This document shows positions 12,201 through 27,300 of a stretch of 64,000 bases of DNA, one piece after another. The stretch's first letter is position 1, and every line of letters starts with the position of its first letter. Source of the stretch: Calliopsis andreniformis (Eukaryota > Arthropoda > Insecta > Hymenoptera > Andrenidae). The notes under the pieces are model-generated. The model worked only from the letters and a program-made list of their open reading frames with translations. It had not been told where the DNA came from and ran no database searches. Position numbers and translations under genes: made by a program. Location of the stretch: NCBI RefSeq assembly GCF_051401765.1, contig NW_027480450.1, positions 3,038,001 to 3,102,000 of the forward strand, given 5' to 3'.

Positions 12201-15200
12201 CCTCAACCCTCTACCTTCAATCCTCAATACTCAATCTGCAATCCTCAATCCTCAATCCTCAACACTCAATCCTCATTCTTCAATCCTCAATAACCAATCC
12301 TCAATATTCAATCCTCAATCCTCAATCCTCAATTCTCAATCCTCAATCCTCAATCCTTAAACCTCAAACCTCAATCATCAATCCTCAATACTGAATCTTC
12401 AATCCTCAATCCTCAATCCTCAATCCTCAATCCTCATTCTTCAATACTCAACACCCAGTCCTCAATCCTCAATCATCAACCCTCAATACTCAGTCTTCAA
12501 TCCTCAATCCTCAATCCTCAATCCTCAATGCTCAATCCTCAATCCTCAATCCTCAACCCTCAACCTTCAATCCTCAATACTCAATCTGCAATCCTCAACC
12601 CTCAATCCTCAACACTCAATCCTCATTCTTCAATCCTCAATAACCAATCCTCAATCTTCAATCCTCAATCCTCAATCCTCATTCCTCAATCCTCATTCTT
12701 TAACCCTCCATACCCAATCCTCAATCTTCAATCCTCAATCCTCAACCTTCAGTTCTCAATCCTCAATCCTAAGTCCTCAGTCCTCAAACCTCAATCCTCA
12801 ACCCTCAGCCCTCATCCTCAATCCTCAATCCTCAATATTCAATCCTCAATCCTCAATCCTCAATCCTCAATCCTCAATACTCAGTCCTCAATCCTCAATC
12901 CTCAATACTCAACCATCAATCCTCAATTCTCAAACTCAATAGAAGATCCTGAATTCTCAGGATACAATACTCAAACCTCAACACACAACCCTCAGCCCTC
13001 ATCCTCAATCCTCAATCCTCAATCCTCAATCCTCAATTCTCAATCCTCAATCCTCAGTCCTCAGTCCTCAAACCTCAATCCTCCATTCTCAATACTCAAT
13101 CCTCAATCCTCAATACTCAATCCCCAATCCACAATCTTCAATCCTCAATACTCAATCCTCAACCCTCAATCCTCATTTTTCAATCCTCAATACCCAATCC
13201 TCAATCTTCAATCCTCAATCCTCAATCCTCAATTCTCAATACTCAATCCTCAATCCTCAGACCTCAATCCTCAATCTTCAATCCTCAATACTCAATCTTC
13301 AATCCTCAATCCTCAATCCTCAATCCTCAATCCTCATTCTTCGATCCTCAACACCCAATCGTCAATCTTCAATCCTCAATCCTAAATCCTCAATTCTCAA
13401 TCCTCAACCCTCAATCCTCAGACCTCAAACATCAATACTCAACCCTCAGTCCTCGTCCTCAATCCACAACCCTCAATCCTCGATCCTCAGTCTTCAATCA
13501 TCAATATTCAACATTCAGTCCTCAATCCTCAATCCTCAATACTCCATCCTCAATCGTCAATCCTCAATACGCAACCATCAATCCTCAATTCTCAAACTCA
13601 ATAGAAAATCCTGAATTCTCAGGATTCAATACTCAAACCTCAACACACAACCCTCAGCCCTCATCCTCAATCCTCAATCCTCAATCCTCAATCCTCAATT
13701 CTCAATCCTCAATCCTCAGTCCTCAGTCCTCAAACCTCAATCCTCAATTCTCAATACTCAATCCTCAATCCTCAATACTCAATCCCCAATCCTCAACCTT
13801 CAATCCTCAATACTCAATCCTCAACCCTCAATCCTCATTCATCAATCCTCAATACCCAATCCTCAATCTTCAATCCTCAATCATCAATCCTCAATTCTCT
13901 ATACTCAATCCTCAATTCTCAGACATCAATCCTCAATCTTCAATCCTCAATACTCAATCTTCAATCCTGAATCCTCAATCCTCAATCCTCAATCCTCAAT
14001 CTTCGGTAATCAATCGTCAATCTTCAATACTCAATCGTCTGTCCTCAGTCCTCAATCCTCAATCCTCAATCCTCGTTCCTCAAACCTCAATCCTCAACCC
14101 TCAGTCCTCATCCTCAGTTCTCAATTCTCAATTCTCTATCCTCAATCCTCAATCCTCAATCTTCAATCCTCAATAATCAATCTCCAATCCTGGATACTCA
14201 ATCCCAAATCCTCAATACTGAATTTTCAATCCTCCATCCTCAATCCTCAATCCTCTATCCACAATCCTCAATCGTCAGGCTTCAATCCTCAATTCTCAAT
14301 CTTCAATACTCCATCCTCAATCCTCAATCCTCAATCATCAATCCTCAATCGTCAGGCTTCATTCCTCAATACTCAATCTTCAACCCTCAATCCTCAATCC
14401 TCATTCCTCAATCCTCATTTTCCAATCCTCCATACCCAATCCTCAATCTTCAATCCTCAATCCTCAATCCTCAATTCTCAATCCTCAACCCTCAATCCTC
14501 AGTCCTCAGTCCTCAAACCTCAATCCTCAACCCTCAGCCCTCATCATCAATCCTCAATTCTAAACCTTCAATCCTCAATCCTCAATCCTCAATCCTCAAT
14601 CCTCAGTAATGAATCCGCAATCTTCAACACTCAATCGTCAAGCCTCAGTCCTCAATCCTCAATCCTCAATCCTCGTTCCTCAAACCTCAATCCTCAACCC
14701 TCAGTCCTCATCCTCAATTCTCAATTCTCAATCCTCAATCCTCAATCCTCAATCCTCAACCTTCAATCCTCAATCTTCAATCCTCAATACTCAATACTCA
14801 ATCCTCAATCCTCAATCCTCAATCCTCAATCTTCAATCCTCAATACACAGACTTCAATCCTCAATACTCAATCCTCAATCCTCAATCCTCATTCTTCAAT
14901 CCTCAACAGCCAATCCTCAATCTTCAATCCTCAAGCCTCAATCCTCAATTCTCAATCCTCAACCCTCAATCCTCAGACCTCAAACATCAATACTCAATCC
15001 TCAGTCCTCGTCCTCAATCCACAACAATCAATCCTCAATCCTCAATCTTCGATCATCAATATTCAATCTTCAGTCCTCAATCCTCAATCCTCAAACCTCA
15101 ATCCTCAATCCTCAATGTTCAATCCGCAATACCCACTCCTCAATCTTCAATCCTCAGTCCTCAATCCTCAATCCTCAATCCTCAATCCTCAATCCTCAAT

Positions 15201-17630
15201 CCTCAATCCTCAATCCTCAATCCTCAATCATCAATCCTCTATACTCAATCTTCAATCCTCAATCCTCAATCCTCAATCCTCATTCCTCAATCCTCATTCT
15301 TCAATCCTCAATACCCAATCCTCAATCTTCAATCCTCAGTCCTCAGTCCTCAATTCTCAATCCTCAATCCTCAGTGCTCAGTCCTCAAACCTCAATCCTC
15401 AAACCTCAGCCCTCATCATCAATCCTCAATCCTCAATCTTCAATCCTCAATCCTCAATCTTCAATCCTCAATCCTCAATCCTCAATCCTCAATCCTCAGT
15501 AATAAATCCGCAATCTTCAATACTCAATCGTCAAGCCTCTGTCCTCAATCCTCAATCCTCAATCCTCGTTCCTCAAACCTCAGTCCTCAACCCTCAGTCC
15601 TCATCCGCAATTCTCAATTCTCAATCCTCAATCCTCAATCCTCAATCCTCAATCTTCAATCCTCAATCTTCAATCCTCAATACTCAATTTTCAATCCTCT
15701 GCCCTCAATCCTAGATCCTCAATCCTCAATCCCCAACCCTCAATCTTCAATCCTCAACCCTCAATCCTCAATCCTCAATCCTCATTCTTCAATCCTCATT
15801 ACCCAATCCTCAATCCTCAGTCCTCAATCCTCAATCCTCAAACCTCAAACCTCAAGCCTCAGTCCTCTGTCCTCAAACCTCAATCCTCAACCCTCAGCCC
15901 TCATCCTCAGTCCTCAATAGTCAATCGTCAATTCTCAATCTTCAATCATCAATTCTCAATCTTCAATAATCAACCCTCAATTCTCAATCCTCAATACTCA
16001 ATCCTCAATCGTCAATCCTCAATCCCCAATCCTCAATCTTCAATCCTCAATCCTCAATCCTCAATCCTCAATCCTCAATCTTCATTCCTCAATACTCAAT
16101 CTTTAATCCTCAATCCTCAATCCTCAATCCTAAATCCTCAATCCTCAATCCTCAATCTTCAATCCTCAATACTCAGTCTTCAATCCTCAATCCTCAATCC
16201 TCAATCCTTAACCCTCAATCCTCAATCCTCAATGTTCAATCCGCAATACCCAATCCTCAACCTTCATCCCTCAATCCACAATCCTCAATCCTCAATCCTC
16301 AATCCTCAATCCTCAGACCTCAAACCTCATACCTGAATACTCAATCCTGAATCCTCAATCTTCAGACCTCAGTCCTCAACAATCAGTTGTCAATTCTCAA
16401 TTCTCAATAGAATATCATCAACTCACAGTTTTCAATACCCAATACTGAATCTGCAATCATCAAATCTCTATCCACAAACATCAATTCTCATCATTCAACA
16501 CTCAACACTCAGTCCCCAATCCTCAATCTTCAATCCTCAATCCGCAATCCTCAATCCTCAATCCTCAATCTTCAACCCTCAATACTCAATCTTCAATCCT
16601 CCATCCTCAATCCTCAATCCTCAATCCTCAATCCTTGATCCTCAATACCAATCCTCATTACTCAATCTTCAATCCTCAATCCTCAATCCTCAATCCTCAA
16701 TCCTCAATCCTCAATCCTCAGTAATCAATCCTCAATCTTCAATACTCAATCGTCAATCCTCAGTCCTCAATCCTCAATCCTCAACCCTCGATCCTCAAAC
16801 CTCAATCCTCAACCCTCAGTCCTCATCCTCAATTCTCAATTCTCAATTCTCTATCCTCAATCCTCAATCCTTAATCTTCAATCCTCAATAATCAATCTCC
16901 AATCCTGGATACTCAATCCCAAATCCTCAATGCTTAATCCTCAACCTTCAACCCTCAATCCCCAGTCTTCAATCTTCAATCCTCAATGCTCAATCCTCAA
17001 TCCTCAATCCTCAATCCTCAGTAATCAATCCTCAATCTTCAATTCTCAGTCCTCAATACTCAATCCTTAATCGTCAATCCTCAATCCCCAATCCTCAATC
17101 TTCAAACCTCAATCCTCAATCCTCAATCCTGAATCCTCAATCTTCAATCCTCAATACTCAATCTTCCATCCTCAATCCTCAATCCTCAATCCTCAATCCT
17201 CAATCCTCAATGCCCAAACTTCAATCCTCAATACACAGTCTTCAATCCTCAATCCTCAATGCTCAATCCACAATCCTCATTCTTCAATCCTCAATACCCA
17301 ATCCTCAATCTTCAATCCTCAATCCTGAATCCTCAATTCTCAATACTCAATCCTCAATCCTCATACCTCAAACATCAATGCTCTACCCTCAGTCCTCGTT
17401 CTCAATCCACAACAATCAATCCTCAATCCTCAATCTTCAATCATCAATATTCAATCTTCAGTCCTCAATCCTCAATCCTCAACCCTCAATCCTCAATCCT
17501 CAATGTTCAATCCGCAATACACAATCCTCAACCTTCAATCCTCAATACTCCATCCTCAATCCTCAATCCTCAATCCTCAATCCTCAATCGTCAGTCTTCA
17601 ATCCTCAATACTCAATCTTCAATCCTCAAT
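9205..17630 (+). repeat. ~8.4 kb higher-order unit, copy 1
   Basis: This block recurs at about 21353-30045. Matching markers are CAATCGTCAGG (9215 and 21366), TAATGAATCCGC (ATG at 10060 and 22204), CAATGCTCAATCC (12176 and 24585), the hairpin (12946 and 25355; 13608 and 26017) and CAATGCCCAAACTTC (17208 and 29624). Spacing rises from 12144 to 12409 to 12416 bp, and the main step is a 265 bp duplication private to copy 2. Single-base differences are few by eye. Landmarks of 141 bp lie at 9516, 11039 and 16426. No gene is present. Confidence 0.9.
12128..12665 (+). repeat. Two ~185 bp sub-blocks spaced 350 bp (50 heptamers)
   Basis: The string CAATGCTCAATCC followed by a run with CAATCTGCAATCC occurs at 12176 and 12526. 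The same pair is present in the second large unit at 24585 and 24935, so this local duplication happened before the ~8.4 kb block was copied. The first member reads CTCTACC where the second reads CTCAACC, in both large copies. Confidence 0.85.
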
Positions 17631-18728
17631 CCTCAATCCTCATTCCTCAATCCTCATTCTTTAATCCTCCATACCCAATCCTCAATCTTCAATCCTCAAT
17701 CCTCAATCTTCAGTTCTCAATCCTCAATCCTCAGTCCTCAGTCCTCAAACCTCAATCCTCAGCCCTCAGCCCTCAGCCCTCATCCTCAATCCTCAATCCT
17801 CAATCTTCAATCCTCAATCCACAATACTCAATCCTCAATCCCCAATCTTCAATCCTCAATACTCAATCTTCAATCCTCAATCCTCAATCCTCAATCCTCA
17901 ATCCTCAATCCTCAATCATCAATCCTCAATACTCAGTCTTCAATCCTCAATCCTCAATCCTCAATCCTCAATGCTCAGACCTCAATCCTCAATCATCAAT
18001 CCTCAATACTCAATCTTCAATCTTCAATCCTCAATCCTCAATCCTCAATCCTCATTCTTCAATACTCAACACCCAGTCCTCAATCTTCAATCCTCAATCC
18101 TCAATCCTCAATCCTCAATTCTGAACACTCAATCGTCAATCCTCAATCTTCAATCCTCAATCCTCAATCCTCAATCCTCAATCCTCAATCCTCAGACCTC
18201 AATCCTCAATCTTCAATACTCAATACTCAATCTTCAATCCTCAATCCTCAATCCTCAATCCTCAATCCTCATTCTTCAATCCTCAACACCCAATCGTCAA
18301 TCTTCAATCCTCAATCCTCAATCCTCAATTCTCAATCCTCAATCCTCAATCCTCAGACCTCAAACATCAATACTCAACCCTCAGTCCTCGTCCTCAATCC
18401 ACAACCCTCAATCCTCGATCCTCAATATTCAATCATCAATATTCAATATTCAATCGTCAATCCTCAATCCTCAATACTCAGTCCTCAATCCTCAATCCTC
18501 AATACTCAACCATCAATCCTCAATTCTCAAACTCAATAGAAGATCCTGAATTCTCAGGATACAATACTCAAACCTCAACACACAACCCTCAGCCCTCATC
18601 CTCAATCCTCAATCCGCAATCCTCAATCCTCAATTCTCAATCCTCAATCCTCAGTCCTCAGTCCTCAAACCTCAATCCTCAATTCTCAATACTCAATCCT
18701 CAATCCTCAATACTCAATCCCCAATCCA
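16641..18728 (+). repeat. ~2.1 kb block, copy 1 (others at 34168-36262; partial at 29057 and 62994)
   Basis: It starts at a CTCAATACCA string containing a 6-bp unit, passes through TCTCCAATCCTGGAT and CAATGCCCAAACTTC (17208), and ends after the hairpin at 18543. Spacing to the full copy is 17527 bp at the start and 17534 bp later. The partial copies diverge after about 30045 and 63682. The first ~1 kb belongs also to the ~8.4 kb unit, so block edges overlap in a nested way. No gene is present. Confidence 0.87.
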
Positions 18729-19656
18729 CAATCTTCAATCCTCAATACTCAATCCTCAATCCTCAATGCTCAATCCTCAATCCTCAATCCTCAACCCTCA
18801 ACCTTCAATCCTCAATACACAATCTGCAATCCTCAATCCTCTATCCTCAACACTCAATACTCATTCTTCAATCCTCAATAACCAATCCTCAATCTTCAAT
18901 CCTCAATCCTCAATCCTCAATCCTCAATCCTCAATCCTCAGACCTCAATCCTCAATCATCAATGCTCAATCCTCAATCCTCAATCCTCAACCCTCAACCT
19001 TTAATCCTCAATACACAATCTGCAATCCTCAATCCTCAATCCTCAACACTCAATACTCATTCTTCAATCCTCAATAACAAATCCTCAATCTTCAATCCTC
19101 AATCCTCAATCCTCAATTCTCAATCCTCAATCCTCAATCCTCAGACCTCAATCCTCAATCATCAATCCTCAATACTCAATCTTCAATCCTCAATGCTCAA
19201 TCCTCAATCCTCAATCCTCATTCTTCAATCCTCAACACCCAATCGTCAATCTTCAATCCTCAATCCTCAATCCTCAATTCTCAATCCTCAATCCTCAATC
19301 CTCAGACCTCAAACATCAATACTCAACCCTCAGTCCTCGTCCTCAATCCACAACCCTCAATCCTCGATCCTCAGTCTTCAATCATCAATATTCAACATTC
19401 AATCCTCAATCCTCAATCCTCAATACTCAATCCTCAATCCTCAATCCTCAATACTCAACCATCAATCGTCAATTCTCAAACTCAATAGAAAATCCTGAAT
19501 TCTCAGGATTCAATACTCAAACCTCAACACACAGCCCTCAGCCCTCATCCTCAATCCTCAATCCTCAATCCTCAATCCTCAATTCTCAATCCTCAATCCT
19601 CAGTCCTCAGTCCTCAAACCTCAATCCTCAATTCTCAATACTCAATCCTCAATCCT
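18729..19656 (+). repeat. Heptamer segment with a 196 bp tandem duplication
   Basis: Two consecutive 196 bp units (28 heptamers) begin at the CAATGCTCAATCC strings near 18764 and 18960. They share CAATACACAATCTGC and differ by single bases, for example CCTTCAA against CTTTAATC. A hairpin copy lies at 19492. No gene is present. Confidence 0.8.
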
Positions 19657-21353
19657 CATTCTTTAATCCTCAACACCCAATCGTCAATCTTCAATCCTCA
19701 ATCCTCAATCCTCAATTCTCAATCCTCAATCCTCAATCCTCAGACATCAAACATCAATACTCAACCCTCGGTCCTCGTCGTCGATCCACAACACTCAATC
19801 CTCGATCCTCAATCTTCAATCATCAATATTCAATATTCAATCCTCAATCCTCAATCCTCAATACTCAATACTCAATCCTCAATCCTCAATCCTCAATACT
19901 CAACCATCAATCCTCAATTCTCAAACTCAATAGAAAATCCTGAATTCTCAGGATTCAATACTCAAACCTCAACACACAGACATCAGCCCTCATCCTCAAT
20001 CCTCAATCCTCAGTCCTCAATCCTCAACACTCAATCCTCAATCCTCAATCTTCAATCCTCAATACTCAATATTCAATCCTCCATCCTCAATCCTCAATCC
20101 TCAATCCTCAATCGTCTGGCTTCAATCCTCAATACTCAATCTTCAACCCTCAATCCTCAATCCTCATTCCTCAATCCTCATTCTTCAATCCTCCACACCC
20201 AATCCTCAATCTTCAATCTTCAATCAGCAACTCTCAATCCACAATCCTCAATCCTCATTCTTCAATCCTCAATACCCAATCCTCAATCCTCAGTCCTCAA
20301 CCCTCAATCCTCAAACCTCAAACCTCAATCCTCAGTCCTCTGTCCTCAAACCTAAATCCTCAATCCTCAATCCTCAATCTTCAATCCTCAATGCTCAGTC
20401 TTCAATACTCAATCCTCAATCCTCAATCCTCAATCCTCAGTAATGAATCCGCAATCTTCAACACTCAATCGTCAAGCCTCAGTCCTCAATCCTCAATCCT
20501 CAATCCTCGTTCCTCAAACCTCAATCCTCAACCCTCAGTCCTCATCCTCAATTCTCAATTCTCAATCCTCAATCCTCAATCCTCAATCCTCAATCTCCAA
20601 TCCTTAATCTTCAATCCTCAATACTCAATCTTCAACCTTCAATCCTCATTCCTAGATCCTCAATCCTCAATCCTCAACCCTCAATCTTCAGTCCTCAACC
20701 ATCAATCCTCAATCCTCAATCCTCATTCTTCAATCCTCAATACCCAATCCTCAATCCTCAGTCCTCAATCCTCAATCCTTAAACCTCAAACCTCAATCCT
20801 CAGTCCTCTGTCCTCAAACCTCAATCCTCAACCCTCAGCCCTCATCCTCAGTCCTCAATACTCAATCCTCAATTCTCAATCTTCAATCATCAATACTCAA
20901 TCTTCAATAACCAACCCTCAGACCTCAAAAATCAATACTCAACCCTCAGTCCTCGTCCTCAACCCACAACAGTCATTCCTCAATCCTCAATCTTCAATCA
21001 TCAATATTCAATCTTCAGTCCTCAATCCTCAATCCTCAACCCTCAATCCTCAATCCTCAATGTTCAATCCGCAATACCCTATCCTCAACCTTCAACCCTC
21101 AATCCTCAATCCTCAATCGTCAATCCTCAATCCTCAATCCTCAATCGTCAGACCTCAAACCTCATACCTGAATACTCAATCCTGAATCCTCAATCTTCAG
21201 ACCTCAGTCCTCAACAATCAGCTGTCAATTCTCAATCCTCAATAGAATATCACCAACTCACAGTTTTCAATACCCAATACTCAATCTGCAATCTTCAAAT
21301 CTCTATCCACAAACATCAATTCTCATCATTCAACACTCAACACTCAGTCCCCA
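19657..21353 (+). repeat. Block D, copy 1
   Basis: The block runs from CATTCTTTAATCCTCAACAC to the end of a 141 bp landmark of the CAGCTGTC/ATCACCAAC subfamily (21261). It includes the rare GGTCCTCGTCGTCGATCC string near 19769, a hairpin at 19937 and TAATGAATCCGC with ATG at 20443. The other copies start at 30071, 36466 and 45433. No gene is present. Confidence 0.87.
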
Positions 21354-24300
21354 ATCCTCAATCCTCAATCGTCAGGCTTCAATCCTCAATACTCAATCTT
21401 CAATACTTCAACCTCAATACTCAATCCTCAATCCTCAATCCTCAATCGTCAGGCTTCAATCCTCAATACTCAATCTTCAATCCTCAATCGGCAATCCTCA
21501 TTCCTCAATCCTCATTCTTCAATCGTCCATACACAGTCCTCAATCTTCAATCCTCAATCCTCAATCCTCAGTCCTCAAACCTCAAACCTGAATCCTCAAT
21601 CCTGAATCCTCAATCTTCAGACCTCAGTCCTCAACAATCAGTTGTCAATCCTCAATCCTCAATAGAATATCATCAATTCACAGTTTTCAATACCCAATGC
21701 TCAATCAGCAATCTTCAAATCTCTATCCACAAACATCAATTCTCATCATTCAACCCTCAACACTCAGTCCCCAATCCTCAATCTTCAATCCTCAATCCTC
21801 AATCCTCAATCCTCAATACTCAATCTTCAATCCTCAATCCTCAATCATCAATCGTCAATCCTCAATCCTCAATCGTCTGGCTTCAATCCTCAATACTCAA
21901 TCTTCAACCCTCAATCCTCAATCCTCATTCCTCAATCCTCATTCTTCAATCCTCCACACCCAATCCTCAATCTTCAATCTTCAATCCTCAACCCTCAATC
22001 CTCAATCCTCAATCCTCATTCTTCAATCCTCAATACCCAATCCTCAATCCTCAGTCCTCAACCCTCAATCCTCAAACCTCAAACCTCAATCCTCAGTCCT
22101 CTGTCCTCAAACCTAAATCCTCAATCCTCAATCCTCAATCTTCAATCCTCAATACTCAGTCTTCAATCCTCAATCCTCAATCCTCAATCCTCAATCCTCA
22201 GTAATGAATCCGCAATCTTCAACACTCAATCGTCAAGCCTCAGTCCTCAATCCTCAATCCTCAATCCTCGTTCCTAAAACCTCAATCCTCAACCCTCAGT
22301 CCTCATCCTCAATTCTCAATTCTCAATCCTCAATCCTCAATCCTCAATCCTCAATCTTCAATCCTCAATCTTCAATCCTCAATACTCAATCTTCAACCTT
22401 CAATCCTCAATCCTAGATCCTCAATCCTCAATCCTCAACCCTCAATCTTCAGTCCTCAACCATCAATCCTCAATCCTCAATCCTCGTTCTTCAATCCTCA
22501 ATACCCAATCCTCAATCCTCAGTCCTCAATCCTCAATCCTTAAACCTCAAACCTCAATCCTCAGTCCTCTGTCCTCAAACCTCAATCCTCAACCCTCTGC
22601 CCCCATCCTCAGTCCTCAATACTCAATCCTCAATTCTCAATTTTCAATCATCAATATTCAATATTCAATCCTCAATCCTCAATTCTCAATCCTCAATCCT
22701 CAGTCCTCAGTCCTCAAACCTCAATCCTCAACCCTCAGCCCTCGTCCTCAATCCTCAATCCTCAATCTTCAATCCTCAATCCTCAATCCTCAATCGTCAG
22801 GCTTCAATCCTCAATACTCAATCTTCAATACTTCATCCTCAATACTCAATCCTCAATCCTCAATCCTCAATCGTCAGGCTTCAATCCTCAATACTCAATC
22901 TTCAATACTTCAACCTCAATACTCAATCCTCAATCCTCAATCCTAAATCGTCAGGCTTCAATCCTCAATACTCAATCTTCAATCGTCAATCGTCAATCCT
23001 CATTCCTCAGTCCTCATTCTTCAATCCTCCATACCCAGTCCTCAATCTTCAATACTCAATCCTCAATCGTCAGTCCTCAAACCTCAAACCTGAATCCTCA
23101 ATCCTGAATCCTCAATCTTCAGACCTCAGTCCTCAACAATCAGTTGTCAATTCTCAATCCTCAATAGAATATCATCAATTCACAGTTTTCAATACCCAAT
23201 ACTCAATCAGCAATCTTCAAATCTCTATCCACAAACATCAATTCTCATCATTCAACACTCAACACTCAGTCCCCAATCCTCAATCTTCAATCCTCAATCC
23301 TCAATCCTCAATCCTCAATCCTCAATCTTCAACCCTCAATACTCAATCTTCAATCCTCCATCCTCAATCCTCAATCGTCAATCCTCAATCCTCAATCGTC
23401 TGGCTTCAATCCCCAATACTCAATCTTCAATCCTCAATCCTCAATCCTCATTCCTCAATCCTCATTCTTCAATCCTCCATACCCAATCCTCAATCTTCAA
23501 TCCTCAATACTCAATCCTCAATTCTCGATCCTCAATCCTCACTCCTCAGTCCTCAAACATCAATCCTCAACCCTCAGCCCTCATCCTCAATCCTCAATCC
23601 TCAATCTTCAATCCTCAATCCTCAATACTCAATCCCCAATCCTCAATCTTCAATCCTCAATACTCAATCTTCAATCCTCAATCCTCAATCATCAATCCTC
23701 AATCCTCAATCCTCAATCTTCAATCCTCAATATTCAATATTCAATCCTCAATCCTCAATCCTCAAAACTCAATCCTCAGTCCTCAATCCTCAATCCTCAA
23801 TACTCAACCATCAATCCTCAATTCTCAATACACAATAGAATATCCTGAATTCTCAGGATTCAATACTCAAACCTCAACACTCAACATTCAGCCCTCATCC
23901 TCAATCCTCAATCCTCAATCCTCAATCCTCGAACCTCAATATCAATCCTCATTACTCAATCTTCAATCCTCAATCCTCAATCCTCAATCCTCAATCCTCA
24001 TTCTTCAATCCTCATTCTTTAATCCTCCATACCCAATCCTCAATCTTCAATCCTCAATCCTCAATCTTCAGTTCTCAATCCTCAATCCTCAGTCCTCAGT
24101 CCTCAAACCTCAATCCTCAACCCTCAGCCCTCATCCTCAATACTCAATCCTCAATCTTCAATCCTCAATCCTCAATACTCAATCCCCAATCCTCAATCTT
24201 CAATCCTCAATACTCAACCTTCAATCCTCAATCCTCAATCCTCAATCCTCAATCCTCAATCCTCATTCTTCAATCCTCATTCTTTAATCCTCCATACCCA

Positions 24301-27300
24301 ATCCTCAATCTTCAATCCTCAATCCTCAATCTTCAGTTCTCAATCCTCAATCCTCAGTCCTCAGTCCTCAAACCTCAATCCTCAACCCTCAGCCCTCATC
24401 CTCAATACTCAATCCTCAATCTTCAATCCTCAATCCTCAATACTCAATCCCCAATCCTCAATCTTCAATCCTCAATACTCAACCTTCAATCCTCAATCCT
24501 CAATCCTCAATCCTCAATCCTCAATCCTCAATCCTCAATCATCAATCCTCAATACTCAGTCTTCAATCCTCAATCCTCAATCCTCAATGCTCAATCCTCA
24601 ATCCTCAATCCTCAACCCTCTACCTTCAATCCTCAATACTCAATCTGCAATCCTCAATCCTCAATCCTCAACACTCAATCCTCATTCTTCAATCCTCAAT
24701 AACCAATCCTCAATATTCAATCCTCAATCCTCAATCCTCAATTCTCAATCCTCAATCCTCAATCCTTAAACCTCAATCCTCAATCATCAATCCTCAATAC
24801 TGAATCTTCAATCCTCAATCCTCAATCCTCAATCCTCAATCCTCATTCTTCAATACTCAACACTCAGTCCTCAATCATCAATCATCAACCCTCAATACTC
24901 AGTCTTCAATCCTCAATCCTCAATCCTCAATCCTCAATGCTCAATCCTCAATCCTCAATCCTCAACCCTCAACCTTCAATCCTCAATACTCAATCTGCAA
25001 TCCTCAACCCTCAATCCTCAACACTCAATCCTCATTCTTCAATCCTCAATAACCAATCCTCAATCTTCAATCCTCAATCCTCAATCCTCATTCCTCAATC
25101 CTCATTCTTTAACCCTCCATACCCAATCCTCAATCTTCAATCCTCAATCCTCAATCTTCAGTTCTCAATCCTCAATCCTAAGTCCTCAGTCCTCAAACCT
25201 CAATCCTCAACCCTCAGCCCTCATCCTCAATCCTCAATCCTCAATATTCAATCCTCAATCCTCAATCCTCAATCCTCAATCCTCAATACTCAGTCCTCAA
25301 TCCTCAATCCTCAATACTCAACCATCAATCCTCAATTCTCAAACTCAATAGAAGATCCTGAATTCTCAGGATACAATACTCAAACCTCAACACACAACCC
25401 TCAGCCCTCATCCTCAATCCTCAATCCTCAATCCTCAATCCTCAATTCTCAATCCTCAATCCTCAGTCCTCAGTCCTCAAACCTCAATCCTCCATTCTCA
25501 ATACTCAATCCTCAATCCTCAATACTCAATCCCCAATCCACAATCTTCAATCCTCAATACTCAATCCTCAACCCTCAATCCTCATTTTTCAATCCTCAAT
25601 ACCCAATCCTCAATCTTCAATCCTCAATCCTCAATCCTCAATTCTCAATACTCAATCCTCAATCCTCAGACCTCAATCCTCAATCTTCAATCCTCAATAC
25701 TCAATCTTCAATCCTCAATCCTCAATCCTCAATCCTCAATCCTCATTCTTCGATCCTCAACACCCAATCGTCAATCTTCAATCCTCAATCCTAAATCCTC
25801 AATTCTCAATCCTCAACCCTCAATCCTCAGACCTCAAACATCAATACTCAACCCTCAGTCCTCGTCCTCAATCCACAACCCTCAATCCTCGATCCTCAGT
25901 CTTCAATCATCAATATTCAACATTCAGTCCTCAATCCTCAATCCTCAATACTCCATCCTCAATCCTCAATCCTCAATACGCAACCATCAATCCTCAATTC
26001 TCAAACTCAATAGAAAATCCTGAATTCTCAGGATTCAATACTCAAACCTCAACACACAACCCTCAGCCCTCATCCTCAATCCTCAATCCTCAATCCTCAA
26101 TCCTCAATTCTCAATCCTCAATCCTCAGTCCTCAGTCCTCAAACCTCAATCCTCAATTCTCAATACTCAATCCTCAATCCTCAATACTCAATCCCCAATC
26201 CTCAACCTTCAATCCTCAATACTCAATCCTCAACCCTCAATCCTCATTCATCAATCCTCAATACCCAATCCTCAATCTTCAATCCTCAATCATCAATCCT
26301 CAATTCTCTATACTCAATCCTCAATTCTCAGACATCAATCCTCAATCTTCAATCCTCAATACTCAATCTTCAATCCTGAATCCTCAATCCTCAATCCTCA
26401 ATCCTCAATCTTCGGTAATCAATCGTCAATCTTCAATACTCAATCGTCAATCCTCAGTCCTCAATCCTCAATCCTCAATCCTCGTTCCTCAAACCTCAAT
26501 CCTCAAACCTCAGTCCTCATCCTCAGTTCTCAATTCTCAATTCTCTATCCTCAATCCTCAATCCTCAATCTTCAATCCTCAATAATCAATCTCCAATCCT
26601 GGATACTCAATCCCAAATCCTCAATACTGAATTTTCAATCCTCCATCCTCAATCCTCAATCCTCTATCCACAATCCTCAATCGTCAGGCTTCAATCCTCA
26701 ATTCTCAATCTTCAATACTCCATCCTCAATCCTCAATCCTCAATCATCAATCCTCAATCGTCAGGCTTCATTCCTCAATACTCAATCTTCAACCCTCAAT
26801 CCTCAATCCTCATTCCTCAATCCTCATTTTCCAATCCTCCATACCCAATCCTCAATCTTCAATCCTCAATCCTCAATCCTCAATTCTCAATCCTCAACCC
26901 TCAATCCTCAGTCCTCAGTCCTCAAACCTCGATCCTCAACCCTCAGCCCTCATCATCAATCCTCAATTCTAAACCTTCAATCCTCAATCCTCAATCCTCA
27001 ATCCTCAATCCTCAGTAATGAATCCGCAATCTTCAACACTCAATCGTCAAGCCTCAGTCCTCAATCCTCAATCCTCAATCCTCGTTCCTCAAACCTCAAT
27101 CCTCAACCCTCAGTCCTCATCCTCAATTCTCAATTCTCAATCCTCAATCCTCAATCCTCAATCCTCAACCTTCAATCCTCAATCTTCAATCCTCAATACT
27201 CAATACTCAATCCTCAATCCTCAATCCTCAATCCTCAATCTTCAATCCTCAATACACAGACTTCAATCCTCAATACTCAATCCTCAATCCTCAATCCTCA

